A DNA stretch of 64,000 bases from Tachypleus tridentatus (taxonomy: Eukaryota; Arthropoda; Merostomata; Xiphosura; Limulidae), in NCBI RefSeq assembly GCF_004210375.1, contig NC_134834.1, positions 153,345,290 through 153,409,289 of the forward strand, written 5' to 3'. Shown here piece by piece: positions 22,912-33,981 of this stretch. The number at the start of each line of letters is the position of its first letter. Within the stretch, counting starts at the first letter, position 1. The notes under the pieces were generated by a model. It did no database searches and was not told where the DNA came from. It saw only the letters and a list, made by a program, of their open reading frames with translations. The position numbers and the translations under genes were made by a program.

Positions 22912-24259
22912 AGATCCTTATACTTTTTTAAAGTAGTTTTCATTTTGTTTCTGATTGATTTTCCAGACAGAATAAAACCTATTCCAAACCTTGCCAACTC
23001 CCACAAAACTGTCATCTCCTCTACAAGACAAAACTTTGAATTACCTATGGCTGATTCACATCTACCATCTTTGCTTTGACAGATCAGGTCATTTGAATTG
23101 CGTTCTTGTGGACAGGCAATTTTCTTTTAAATTAACTTGTACTTCAGTTTTTGAACATGACAACTGATCCACAAATACTTCTTAATGATCAAACCTAGAG
23201 TCATCAATCTATTTTGTAGTAACTAGACTATAGGGTGGTATAGGAGGAACATTTCTTTTCTCTCTGAATATCTAGGTTTGGATAGCACATTTTTATATTT
23301 TTAGGTTGCACATTTATTTTAAAGTTAAAAATATAAGTTAGCTTGCTTGTAACAAAAAATAAAAATGGTATAGACAGTACAAGTACAATCAATACAAGTA
23401 CAATAAAATAGTAATATTTTATGAAATTCTTCACTCACTTATAATCATCATAGAGGGGCAAATTATGGCTTTTTAGCATAATTGTGTGAATATAAATGAC
23501 AATCTACACGATTCCAAAGTCGGGTTCCATTTGGGACACCCAAGTGGATTTTTTATTTTTTGTAAAAGAATTAAATTTCATGTTGTCTAAAGATAAGATG
23601 ATAATTTTGAAGACATGCCCTTTTAGCAGCGTGTCCGTTTATTAGTCTGTTTTCGAGAATAACTGGAAGGATTTGGGAAATCGTTTGGCATGAATAATCA
23701 TGTCAGTTTTGTTACAGGAAGCTCAGAAAATATGGCATTATCATTATTATGATATAAAAGGCTGTTAAGTTTATATGTTGTTAAATTATTTCTAGAGTAA
23801 ATATTTTATCATTGTTTAGTGTTGTTCGTAACATGACATTTACAAGTAATTAATTTAAAGTAAATGTTATAACAAGTTTAATTACGTAACTCTATAATCG
23901 TCTATGTTGTGTTTGCAGTTCACTGATGTTGAGATTATCGATTGTCGCGTGAAATTTATTGATGTCTACAATATAGCGCACAGACGATTAAGTAATAAAT
24001 ATAAATAGTGAGGAATAAGTGGGAAAAGTACACAGACAGACAAAGACACAGCGGATGAGAAGTTATGAAAAGGAATTAAATAGAAAGCTAATAGTCGTGG
24101 AAGGCCTAACGGTTAATATATTATAGTATGTTGAAATAAAATTAAAAAGAACCATTTATTTCATCAAAGAGAGTTCTGAGCATATATTTATATTGTTGAT
24201 ATTTTAAAATCAAAATTTTAGCTTAATTTCCCTATAACGTATCTTAAAAAGCCATTAAC
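22912..24259. other. Unassigned non-coding DNA
   Basis: This is the sequence right of the duplication break. The minus strand near 22920-23010 reads MTVLWELARFGIGF for a short distance, but I do not recognise it. Otherwise AT-rich with no gene, terminal repeat or RNA gene recognised. Confidence 0.4.
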
Positions 24260-24790
24260 CGACCTAAGCCTCACCGAAAGAATCTGACTGTTTTGGCGAG
24301 ATAGGAGAGAAAAATTACTTTATTACAAAAAAATTGATGAAATTTAAAAAAGAATATGATGTTAAGTATAATATTTCTAAAAAACTTGCAAATGAGAAAC
24401 ACTGACACCAACTTTCCTAAAAGTGAAACCTTCAGTCCAACCAAAAATAAAATATATCAGAGAAAAACCCCAGATAAAACGTTTAAAAACAAACTATAAA
24501 TGAATTGAATCCCCGCAGCAAACTTAAAAGTTTAACTTCTGAAGATTACAACTTCCGTCAATACAAAAATGTACCTACTTTTAAGGCTTAACTATCAACT
24601 TGAGGCTAGACAGAGAGTTAGAAAATCTTCGCCTGTAAGTAAAAAAATCAAAAAAATCCAGAAACTGTAAAGAACCAGTTTGTGAACTTTCAACTCAGTG
24701 AACCTCACACTTCCGCCCTAAACAAATGTGTAAACTACGCAATAACTCCTTTTACCATCCCAGTATTAGATTTATATATTCCTTAGTTTA
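24260..24790 (+). pseudogene. Penelope-like element fragment (N-terminal region)
   Basis: A stop-broken plus-strand reading gives NELNPRSKLKSLTSEDYNF near 24510 and then NFQLSEPHTSALNKC followed by VNYAITPFTIPV near 24690-24770. The second stretch resembles the conserved segment just before the reverse transcriptase of Penelope-like elements (leucine-rich, then LNKGLNFA.TP..IP in family members). No reverse transcriptase follows, so it is a short relic. This assignment rests on pattern memory. Confidence 0.4.
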
Positions 24791-25375
24791 TGTAAGTATT
24801 TTACAAAAAATATTCCGTAGTTTGTATATTGATTTATCTTTCTATTGTTTTTGCTTAACCATACCGAAATATTTTTTTGAAAATTCACGCGAATTAATAT
24901 TTATATGAATAAGTAACTAGAAATCAATTCTATAATTTAAATAAGTTGTTGGATTTTCACTGTTGATAAAAACACTAAAACGTTTTTTACTGTAAAAACT
25001 TTCTGTCTGTTGATAGTACCAATGATCGAAAGATCGTACCTGTTCTAACAATTAACATTACTTACTCTAACGATTATAACTTATACTAAAAGATTCTTTA
25101 TCAGTAAGTGAACGTAAAACGAAACTTGTATTTACATTTAATGTTGACTTTCAAAATGTGTACTGCATACTGGAAGAATTTACCCAGTTTGATAAAAACG
25201 TTTATAAACAACATTATGCTCACGAAGCTTTTGCACACGAAAAATCTGATTTTTTACTGAAATTTTTTTATTAATATTCGTTTGGGAAATTGTCGATTCT
25301 TTTTTAACTATTACCTGAGCGAAGTGACATTAATTTTGAGATTAAAAATACTTTTCTTTGTAACATTGGGTAAAA

Positions 25376-26595
25376 ACATGGCAAAGGCTTAAACGTGTAC
25401 AGAGTTTGAACGTGGCAGAATTGTCGAGCTGTAAAAGCAAGGTCTCTCTCAACATGCGATCGTTGGCGAAATTGGGCGAAGTAAAACTGCTGTTGAAAAT
25501 TTCTTAAAATACCTGAAAGATACGGAACGAGAATTTCAGAAATTTTGCTGGCGTTGAGCAGGATGATTCGACGGGTTGTCTGGCAAGATACCAGCCGATC
25601 GTCGAACCAGATTAAGATCCTTACGGACGAAAAATGCAGCTCAAGAACAACAATATGGCATCTACAAGAGAAAGGCTTTAAAAACCGTAAAAGTCTTCAA
25701 AGGCCACGCCTCTTTCCACACCACGAAACAGCTTGGTTAAACTTTGTTGAGAAGCACCCAACATGGGACGTAGAAAAGATTTGTTCTTTGATGAGAAAAC
25801 ATTAACCTGTATGGTTTAGATGGCTTCTAACGTTACTGGCACGATAAGGATATCCCTCAGGAGACATTTTCCACACGACACAGTAGAGGAGGTTCCATCA
25901 TGATCTGGGGTAATTTCTCCTTCCATGGAACAATGTAGCTTCAGGTTATACAGGGGCGTCAAAATGCAGCTGGCTACATTGGCATGTTTTAGAGAGCATC
26001 CTTATTGACTGAAGGCCCTCGTTTGTGTGGAAATAACTAAATCTTTCAGCAGGACAATACTGCAATCCACAGTGCCCGCAGGACAAATAACTTTTTCATG
26101 GCGAATAACGTGATTCTTTTGGGCCATCCAGCGTGTTCACCCAAACTGAACCCCATTGAAAATGTTTAGAGGTGGATGGCAAGGTAAGTCTATTGAAATG
26201 GACTACAATTTCAAAAAGTGCATGATCGTCGTGAAGCCATCTTTCCAGCCAGCCTTCTGCAAACGCTTATATCAACCATGCCAAAGCGAATGTTTGCAGT
26301 TAGTTATTCGCAATGACGTCCATGCAACTCACTACTGAGATCTCTTGTTGGGCATTTCCAACCCTGTTTAGGACTTCTTTTTGGTATGGTCTTAAACTTT
26401 TGACCAGCGAGTATTTAGGCAAATTTCAAAGTGTTCACATTTTCCCTATTAAATGCTAAAAAGGTTTTTATTTTATTTGCCCTTTTCTTATTTTCATTTT
26501 TCGAAGCGCTACTCAAATAAGTGGTTGAGCCGAACAACGCAAAATGCATAATTTTTTCTTTATGTTCATTGGTCTTAAGATTTTGACCAACAGTG
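25376..26595 (+). pseudogene. Decayed Tc3-like (Tc1/mariner) transposase
   Basis: From an ATG at 25379 the frame is soon stopped, but Tc3-like order is clear across frames: an N-terminal helix-turn-helix (ERGRIVEL, then GLSQHAIVGEIGRSKTAV), a middle KNRKSLQRPRLF, then QQDNTAIHSARRTNNFF near 26050 (second Asp) and PIENV near 26155 (Glu). Repeats of the type ggtctta..ttttgacca occur at 26379-26400 and again at 26570-26590, the latter followed by cagtgta and probably the right end. The left terminal repeat was not found. Many stops show it is dead. Confidence 0.65.
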
Positions 26596-27844
26596 TATAT
26601 AACTATTTTATGAGATGTAAAAATAATGAGAACTACAATATATTTTATGATTAACTTTAAAAATATATACGATAGAATGAAAATAGAAGCTATTAGAGAT
26701 AATAATAACTTGAAAGGATGAAAAGCAGTGTTAAAAATAAATAGTGATTGTTCAGAATATGAAATGTGCTAAATAGTTTCTGTTTTCTTGATTTATCACG
26801 TTGTTTTTTAAATGGTGGTTTACTTACAAGTTTCATCCATTGTCTCTGTTCATCTTTGCATTTATTTTCATTAATCAGTATAACGTCCATATAATGTCTC
26901 TTTTTTTACCTATACATCCACCATTGCAAGATGTGATTGAAGTCTTCAACATTCTATGGAGAAAAGAATCTTTACTGTTCCGACAATTAAAACGAGAACT
27001 TAGTGAAATTTCTCTTATTCTATGCGTAATGTATTGCGAAATATTAGTAGTTATAGTATTAATACTACAAGTAAACGCTAATCAGAACAACAACTAAGTA
27101 ACATAACCTGTCTGATTTTGATCACAGAATATTAAATGGAAATAAATATTTCATAAACGCTAGTTATTAATTGATACCTATACAAATACAAGTCATTATT
27201 ATTATATGATAGAAAACACACCGAAAATCCTATATTACACTTGACAATCTTTAGACTCCAATTTGAATGGAACCGAGACGCCACCACAGGTTACAAAACG
27301 AAAATACAGACGATTATTTTATATTACAGAACCTCCGACAGGACTCCGATGATTTAAGCCTAAACTCTGATGCACTGCTGATTGAATACGACCATAGGAT
27401 ATTTGTTTTATTCTATTTTAAATAATAAAACTTTATTTAGATGATGTTGTGGGTTGAAACGAATCAGTTTACATCCTATGATATGATAAAAATCAACATT
27501 TGATAAGATCAATCAGATTTTTATTTATTTTCAAGTGTAACAACTGATTTTTTTCTTTATTTTACATCGGTTAAAAAAAGACAAGCTTCTTTAATAAAAA
27601 TATCAATCGAAACAGAATGTGGCGGTGGTGGAAATTTTCATTTTTCGAAAGTATTTGGATAAAATAAATTGAAAAGTTCCGGGGTACGACAGTAACATAC
27701 ATAGTAACATAATAAAGTGCTAAAAAACAAATATCATGCTTTTAAATACTGTCCACTCATTTCTGGAGAAAGACGCCGGCAATTCAAAATCCGTCCAGTT
27801 TCTGTGATCAGCTGACACATTACGTTACTCGAAATTACAATCGT
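26596..27844. other. AT-rich DNA without a recognised feature
   Basis: Open frames at 26693-26890 (minus) and 26801-27097 (plus) overlap each other and have no recognisable domain. The minus frame contains a good donor-like GTAAGT at about 26827, but no plausible acceptor or partner exon was found. Confidence 0.35.
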
Positions 27845-27919
27845 TCAGTCAGCATCAAAAGTTCTCATAAAACTTTCTCACTAAAATTAGTTGTAAACTT
27901 TCTCACTAAAATTAGTTGT
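27845..27919 (+). promoter_or_regulatory. Possible promoter: TCAGTC initiator and tandem 25-mer
   Basis: TCAGTC at 27845-27850 matches the arthropod initiator consensus (TCAGT). Just downstream, 27870-27894 and 27895-27919 are two exact copies of a 25-base unit starting aaactttctcac. They precede the candidate first coding exon at 28100 by about 180 bases. No TATA box is obvious. The assignment depends on that exon being real. Confidence 0.25.
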
Positions 27920-28099
27920 ATCCAGCTTTAACCTCTTTCTATAATCAAGTATGCTCCGATTCTTGTGTTTATAAGTTATAAATCACTATAACGAACTTAT
28001 GTATTCATATATTTATTTGTATATTGATTTAGTGTTTATATTAAAATCTTAATTAAAAACGTATAGATCTATATTTGTTTCAACCAAAAAAGCAGGAAC

Positions 28100-28264
28100 A
28101 TGTCAGGAGGAGGTACACCTAACGTCCTTGAGGCCAATTTAACCACTGTACATTTCCCTTATCTTAACTTCGACTACTATAGTAGTGAGCAAGATATTGT
28201 GCAATTAATAATTTTCAGCATAGCTGTGATGATAAATAAAATTACAAAAAATATTCCGGAACAT
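28100..28264 (+). CDS. Candidate first coding exon of an unidentified gene
   Basis: ATG in an acceptable context (caggaacATGTC) opens a frame beginning MSGGGTPNVLEANLTTVHF. It has one N-glycosylation sequon (NLT) and a hydrophobic stretch (VQLIIFSIAVMI). After 55 codons, in phase 0, comes a strong donor GTGAGT; without splicing the frame stops ten codons later. The layout (short extracellular-like N-terminus, then the start of a membrane segment) would fit a membrane receptor. I do not recognise the family and no downstream exon was found in the window. Confidence 0.33.
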
Positions 28265-29237
28265 GTGAGTTTATTCTTTATTTCTAACCTCTAGTCCGTA
28301 GTTCCGTCCTTGCAACGAATTTTCCCACTTAACGTTACAAAAGCTGTAATTTTTGTCTGATAGTGACAAAATATATAAAATGGTGGTACCCAAAGTTTGT
28401 TCGCAATTTCCAAAATTCTCCTGATTAAGGATTTTCACGTTGAACTTGTTATGTATATTAACCCCCTCACAGGCAAAGTCATTTTCCCCTTTTACCTGAT
28501 TATAACGCCTTTCAGGAAATTTAAAAACTTCTAGTCTTGTTGTACATTTGTATTTTCCTTGAAATCTTGAACTAGATATGTATAACTTTTTCTTTCTTTT
28601 TAATGATATGTTTGTGATGCCTAAACCTGCAAAGTATGATCTGTACTTTGTAAATTGTTACATTTGTGAATTTTCATAATAATAATATTGATAATATTTG
28701 ATTTCAAAAATTTCTTTGCTAATTATATAAGAATTTAATGTAAGAAGAATTAACATCTTTTGCATACCTTACGTGCTGCATATGATGTTTTTGCTTAGTA
28801 GCAGAACTTATCAAGACAACTGGGTTTACAGCATACTAAACCTCAGTTAAAACGATCTTTAGTCATTTAAAATATATAAATTGTTGTGGTATATGAGGGT
28901 ATTTATATCAACTCTGGAACAGGATGAAAGGCATTGCCACCTGTGTATGGTCTAAACGTACTATATAGTTCTCATTAGAGCCCTGAATAGAGCCAGTAAA
29001 GATATACTTGATAAAAAGTATTATCATTTTTATTATACGTATCACTTTTTTTACATAGATTCAACCAGTAGAATTTTATTTCAGATAATTGTTTAAGCTT
29101 AAAACATTTTAGCTATAGATCTTTGGAGTAATAGGACTTACTACTTTCGAGTGCATGATTTCATAAGCACACACAAACCATATAATATTGTATAAGAAAT
29201 ACGTGAACGGTAAACGGCACAAATGATAAAGAAAAAA

Positions 29238-29290
29238 GGATGGTTAGCGCTGATATCCCTCGTGTAGCTTTGTAAGAAATTCAAATAAAC
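29238..29290 (+). mobile_element. SINE 3' fragment
   Basis: ggatggttagcgctgatatc through gtagctttgtaagaaattca and aataaac is the 3' tail of the main SINE family (consensus gacggctagcgcagatag...gtagctttgcgcgaaattc). The tRNA head is missing. Confidence 0.7.
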
Positions 29291-29296
29291 AAAGGT

Positions 29297-29365
29297 GTGT
29301 GTGTTTTTCTTATAGCAAAGCCACGTCGGGCCATCTGCAAAGCCCACCTTGAGGAACCGAACCAT
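29297..29365 (-). mobile_element. Fragment of a second SINE-like family
   Basis: Plus-strand tttttcttatagcaaagcca, then cgggccatctgc and gcccaccttgaggaaccgaa, resembles the 3' part of another tRNA-derived family, read in reverse with the B-box-like element at its right edge (aaccgaacc). Only about 70 bases remain. Confidence 0.45.
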
Positions 29366-30010
29366 AAATAAACCTCAGTTACGTACTTTTCTCTCATGTC
29401 ACTATATAATGTTAAAATATCTATTGCAACCTTTATGTTTTTGAGATCCTACAAAATACGTCATTCTTCAACACCAAATTTAGAAATTCAAATCATCATC
29501 TCAATTTTCAAATATTATTTCATTTGTAATTGGTATAGGACTTTGGAATCAGAAGTAAACATGCACTATCCGAGGACACTAGGAACATTAAACCTGCAAG
29601 CCCCCCTCTAGGGTATAACGGAACGGAGCAGTTAATTAACCTGATTAATTATATTTGCATATTGATAAATTCAATTTACATATTACGTATACATTAATAA
29701 TTCAATTAATTAATCAACATTTAATTTAAAAAGCATTAATTAGTTATTAATCTACATGGTATGTAATGATAGATATTTCCAGGAAATGATGTTAATTATT
29801 GACAGTAATTATAGCGTTGAACCAGTTTTACATGAACCAACCATATCTAATTACACTATAACAATTAGTTGAATATTTGCTGATGTGTATCTATGTGTTT
29901 TTTTTTTTAATATGCATGAATTATTCTGTCCAAAAATAAGAAAGGAGGACACTAGTAAAATCCTTCAAGAAAATTTAAAACAAGGTCGAACATACTGTAA
30001 ACTTCTTAGT

Positions 30011-30051
30011 GACGTTGGAACATAACCTTTCTAATTATGTGTTCTAACGTC
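30011..30051. repeat. Inverted repeat (hairpin)
   Basis: gacgttggaacataa is followed after a short spacer by ttatgtgttctaacgtc; the arms pair over about 15-17 bases with one or two interruptions. It is not positioned at a gene end, so a terminator role is unlikely. Confidence 0.6.
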
Positions 30052-30484
30052 ATCTCTAGGAACAAGAAATCAACTTCTTTACAACACATAAAATAAAGTG
30101 TTTATGGTTGAACGTTTTAAGAACACTCTTAAAATTAAAATATGTGCTGCTGTGCTATTCATTTCGAAATATACAAATACATCACAATATTGAAAAAATG
30201 TCGGTCACGTTTCTTGTCGCGGAGGGCTTTGTTTTTCTCCATTCTCAAGAAGCAGATATGACGTCATAAACACTTCAAATGCGGAACTTGTAACATCTAT
30301 AGAAATGTAATAGTACTGTGTTTCATAATAACGAGACACTCACTTGAAGTAAAAATGTGTTGTCAAGACGGCTGTATGGGTGTTAACGTTTTATTTTAAT
30401 TTAAGTTTTAATACTTACACTGGCCGTCTTGAAAATACAACAGTATTGTCTGTTGTATATCCATGTAAATACTTCGCAGGTGCA

Positions 30485-30754
30485 GCCCGGCATGGCCAAG
30501 TGTGTTAAGGCGTGCGACTCGTAATCTTGGGGTCGCGGTTCGCATCCCCGTCCCACCAAACATGCTTGCCCTTTCAGCTGTAGAGGCGTTATAATGTGAC
30601 GATCAATCCCCTTATTCTTTGGTAAAAGAGTATCCCAAGAGTTGGCGGTGAGTGGTGATGACTAGCTGCTTTCCCTCTAGTCTTACACTGCTAAATTAGG
30701 GACGGCTAGCACAGATAGCCCTCGAGTAGCTTTATGCGAAATACAAAAACAAAC
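30485..30754 (+). mobile_element. tRNA-derived SINE, full length
   Basis: Starts gcccggcatggccaagtg, with a B box region (gtcgcggttcgcatcccc) and the full family body to acaaaaacaaac. The flanks acttcgcaggtgca (left) and acttcgtagggtgt (right) look like a diverged target-site duplication. Confidence 0.93.
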
Positions 30755-31040
30755 TTCGTAGGGTGTGGATATACGAGTGTTTGTTTACCACTACTTTGCC
30801 TCTTTTGATGGATCTTCACCAAATTCAACATGAAGATTCTTGTTTCCATGAAAGGATACTTGTAAATTTACAGTTTCATATTTTGTGTTTTGCCTTTTCT
30901 ATGGGCGTTTTCGGTTTTAAAAGAATATATATGTAACTTATAAATATAAATAACTTTCATGTCCTCAGATAACTTTTTATTAATCATGAATTCACATGAC
31001 TTCCATCCAGCTCGTTTCATTAAATGGATAGGTTGGTTCT

Positions 31041-31276
31041 TTGTTTTTAATTTTGTGCAAAGCTACAAGAGGGCTATCCGCGCTAGTCGTCTGTAATTTA
31101 GCAATGTAAGACAAAAAGAAAGGCAGATAGTCATCACCACCCACCGTCAACTCTTGGGCTTCTCTTTTATCAACGAATAGTGAGATAAACCGTCACTTTA
31201 TAACGACCCGACGGCTGAAAGGGAGAACAAGTTTTTTGAGAAAGGGATTCGAATCCATCATCCTGAAATTACGAGT
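31041..31276 (-). mobile_element. tRNA-derived SINE, diverged
   Basis: Reverse orientation, from ttaattttgtgcaaagctac at the left to gggattcgaatcc and the tRNA head remnant at the right. It is more diverged than the 30485 copy and its head is truncated at about 31276. Confidence 0.88.
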
Positions 31277-31853
31277 AATATGTGTCATAAATTTCATATA
31301 TATTAACATTTAATTAAATCCTAAATTAAAATCTCCCATTATTTCAAATTATAATACGTAACAATATATCAGATGTTAGATTCGCTGTATAAGTTAGCAT
31401 AAATTTTACTCTAAAATAAGAACAACAATTGTAATTTATACATTGTTAGACGCACGTTACCACAGGCTCTAGAGATGGAACATTACAGGTAATGAATATT
31501 CTAATATCATACAGTTGTGTATATTAACCCTAATGAAGCAGTAAATGCAAAAGGTTTGTTAAATCTTAAAATACCTTCATATGTGTGTACTTATATATAT
31601 AGTTACATCTCTAATATATAGGTCGTTTTATTTTCTAGAGTTAAATAAATTCAAAGTTACTGCTGTTCGCTTATTTGAAATTGGTAAAATCAGTTTACTA
31701 ATATTGTTTAGATATGAAAGCACTATCATAGCATATTATTGCAATAAATATTGTCTACCCTACAACAATACTCTCTTATTAACCGTTAGTAACGGATTTG
31801 TGCAGAATGAGTTCAATTTGAAATAGTTCGAAAGCCAAAAAGAAATACTTGAC

Positions 31854-32067
31854 ATGTCGCAAAACGTTTGTCCCAAAACTAACATCTTTTTCGGAGTTAT
31901 TCTGGTGTGTCTGTTTGTTGTTATTAAAACAGACACCCAGGACATTATATTTCAAAAAAATACTTCAACGAAAGGAAAAATCTATGATTTAGATGAAAAG
32001 AACAACACTTATTCTCCGATGTCTAATTCCCAATGGCGGGTCTTCATACGGAAACTGACCAACACAG
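31854..32067 (+). CDS. Orphan membrane protein gene, exon 1 (signal peptide)
   Basis: ATG at 31854 opens 71 codons plus one base, ending in ACAG before the donor GTAAAG at 32068. The peptide has a polar start (MSQNVCPKTN), a hydrophobic core (IFFGVILVCLFVVI) and a likely cleavage region near TDTQ, which fits a signal peptide. The remainder is hydrophilic with NTS and NNT glycosylation sequons. It joins exon 2 at 33107 in frame. Confidence 0.6.
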
Positions 32068-33360
32068 GTAAAGAAATCAATTCTTCTTATATTAAATCTA
32101 TTAGAAACCAGCAGTGTTTCAGCCAACCTGACAATCAAAATCATTAATGATAATATTCTTTAACTTTCAATGATTTTAGTTTGGTCTGATTGTGCGTCCC
32201 GTTGTAATATACATATATACCGGCCCCAGTGGAACACAAATGTCTTTGAGGACTTAACACTAGAAATCGGCATTTCATAAAAGTATTTAGGCGAATAAAT
32301 CATAAAGTTTGGTGATACTATCATTAAGTTTACCTATATATATTTCACCAAAGTAATTTATACAACACGTCAATGTTACTGTTTCGTTGGTGACAGCATG
32401 AACTTTCACTATTTTTGTCATTGAATTGAAAAATATTAACTTATAAGATTTTCAAATATATTACACTGATCATTGTTTGAGCGTTTTAATTATATATCGA
32501 TGTGCTGAATAACTCAACTTCATTTGTACTAAAATAGGTAATTCGTAACTAAGACCGCATTATCATGGTTTACAACAGAGTTGGTTTATCACGTAAACAT
32601 TCTTCTAAGAATGATAAGATACCTTCCTACTGTAGATGTTGAATAAATTATGATACAAGAACCAATACATCTTGTTTTGATCTGTTCTGAAATGAAAAGC
32701 CGGGGGACTAACGTGGAACTTCAATAAAAATGATTGTGAGAAATAGATCAGTATTGATGTAAAGTTGGCCAATGATCTGTGCAAATATAAAGAAAATTTA
32801 ATAATCTTCAAATATCCTGTCGTTAAACGTTTTCTTGTCTTCTCCATTATAATAAGCCTTCAACTCATTTATTTTCAACAACAATTATTAGTAGCTCGTG
32901 CAGTAGTTAATTTAGCTGATTTGTACGCAATATAGTTTAGATGCTTTTCTGGATATGATTAAATCATTCAAGTGGAAAAGTTTAGATGATTTCAACAGTA
33001 CAAAACTAACTTTTTAGAGATGATGCAGTTGAAGATATTTTTTTATAATAGCTTTCACATATACTTTCTCTTTCATTAATTCGATGCATGTTGTTTTTTT
33101 TTACAGAACGTGGTAGTTCGATGACAAAAACAACACTGTCATCTCGTGGAAAAGATTTCAACATAACAACATACGAAGAGGAACTACCAACGCTGAAGGA
33201 AGACAAGAACATTGAATACGAAAGAGAAGATAATAGAACCAACATAATTCGTTTATTCGAAAATGCACCCTTATTTAAATTTATTATATTTTTTATTGCT
33301 TTTATGTTTGTAATGATACTAATAAATGCATGTTTTAAGCATTATCGTTTTGTATTTTAA
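31854..33360 (+). CDS. Small single-pass membrane protein, two exons, unrecognised family
   Basis: Joining 31854-32067 to 33107-33360 (donor GTAAAG, acceptor TTTTTTTTACAG, phase 1) gives an intact 155-residue protein. It has an N-terminal signal peptide, a hydrophilic ectodomain of about 100 residues with four N-glycosylation sequons (NTS, NNT, NIT, NRT), and a C-terminal hydrophobic segment (FKFIIFFIAFMFVMILINA) followed by a nine-residue tail CFKHYRFVF. This topology is type I. No cysteine framework or known domain is visible. A polyadenylation signal (33455-33460) lies 95 bases past the stop. A diverged copy of the terminal exon at 33982-34365 is in the same orientation. I do not recognise the protein; it may be lineage-restricted. 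Confidence 0.6.
32605..33106 (+). other. Intron of the orphan membrane gene (3' half)
   Basis: The last 220 bases of this intron (from about 32885) are repeated almost exactly at 33604-33833. The acceptor has a strong T-rich tract. Minus-strand open frames at 32605-32847 and 33006-33245 are antisense shadows with no recognisable product. Confidence 0.55.
33107..33360 (+). CDS. Orphan membrane protein gene, exon 2a (membrane anchor)
   Basis: The exon begins AACGTGGTAGTTCG after the acceptor and runs to a TAA at 33358-33360. It encodes ERGSSMTKTTL, a charged middle (EEELPTLKEDKN), the NRT sequon, and the membrane segment starting at LFKFII. The homologous exon at 33982 aligns from MTKTTLSSRGK (MTNTKLLSPGR there) through the membrane segment and the YRFVF/YHFVF end. 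Confidence 0.6.
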
Positions 33361-33454
33361 ATGTTATTTTTATCATTTAATCACTTTCTGTTTTAAATGT
33401 TGTGTAATTTTTATCATGTTTTACTATATTTTATATGTTGTGTTTTTTTATCCC

Positions 33455-33460
33455 AATAAA
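33455..33460 (+). terminator. Polyadenylation signal of exon 2a transcript
   Basis: AATAAA in the sequence tcccaataaatttt, 95 bases after the exon 2a stop. A matching signal follows the second terminal exon at 34434. Confidence 0.6.
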
Positions 33461-33603
33461 TTTTAGGTTCACGAAAATTGTATATAATGTAGGAGAACGT
33501 CACAAAGTGAATGGTCTTTCACACCCACATAGATATGAAGATCTAATGATTTATACTAAAGAATGAACTATCCAATCATGTCCTACTGTTGATGTTGAAT
33601 AAA

Positions 33604-33833
33604 TTATTAGTAGCTCGTGCAGTAGTTAATTTAGCTGATTTGTACGCAATATAGGTCAGATGCTTTTCTGGATATGATTAAATCATTCAAGTGGAAAAGT
33701 CTAGATGATTTCAACAGTACAAAACTAACTTTTTAGAGATGATGCAGTTGAAGATATTTTTTATAATAGCTTTCACATATACTTATTTCATTAATTCGAT
33801 GCGTGTTTTTTTTACAGAATGTGGTAGTTTCTC
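33604..33833 (+). repeat. Tandem copy of the exon 2a intron end and acceptor
   Basis: This segment matches 32885-33116 almost perfectly, from attattagtagctcgtgcag to the acceptor ttacagaatgtggtag. The match then stops and the exon body is absent, being replaced by about 150 unrelated bases before the exon 2b acceptor. The high identity indicates a recent event. Confidence 0.85.
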
Positions 33834-33981
33834 TTTGCGATTGTACTATTTTTTTTCAAGGACTCTTTGTAACCATCCTTTATAAAATTTCAGTCTTTAT
33901 ATATAACATTATTTTACTAATTTGCTTGCATTAAAACTGAACATATTTGTATATTAAAAATATTATTCTCATAAATCACAG

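Larger units (their letters stand above)
28265..30484. other. Non-coding interval with SINE scraps
   Basis: No gene is recognised. Short SINE remnants at 29238-29290 and 29297-29365 and an inverted repeat at 30011-30051 are listed separately. The remainder is AT-rich and plain. Confidence 0.4.

Noticed and set aside
31581-31826. 81-codon frame upstream of the orphan membrane gene
   Set aside because: Ends before the signal-peptide exon, has no donor in phase and no domain; probably chance.
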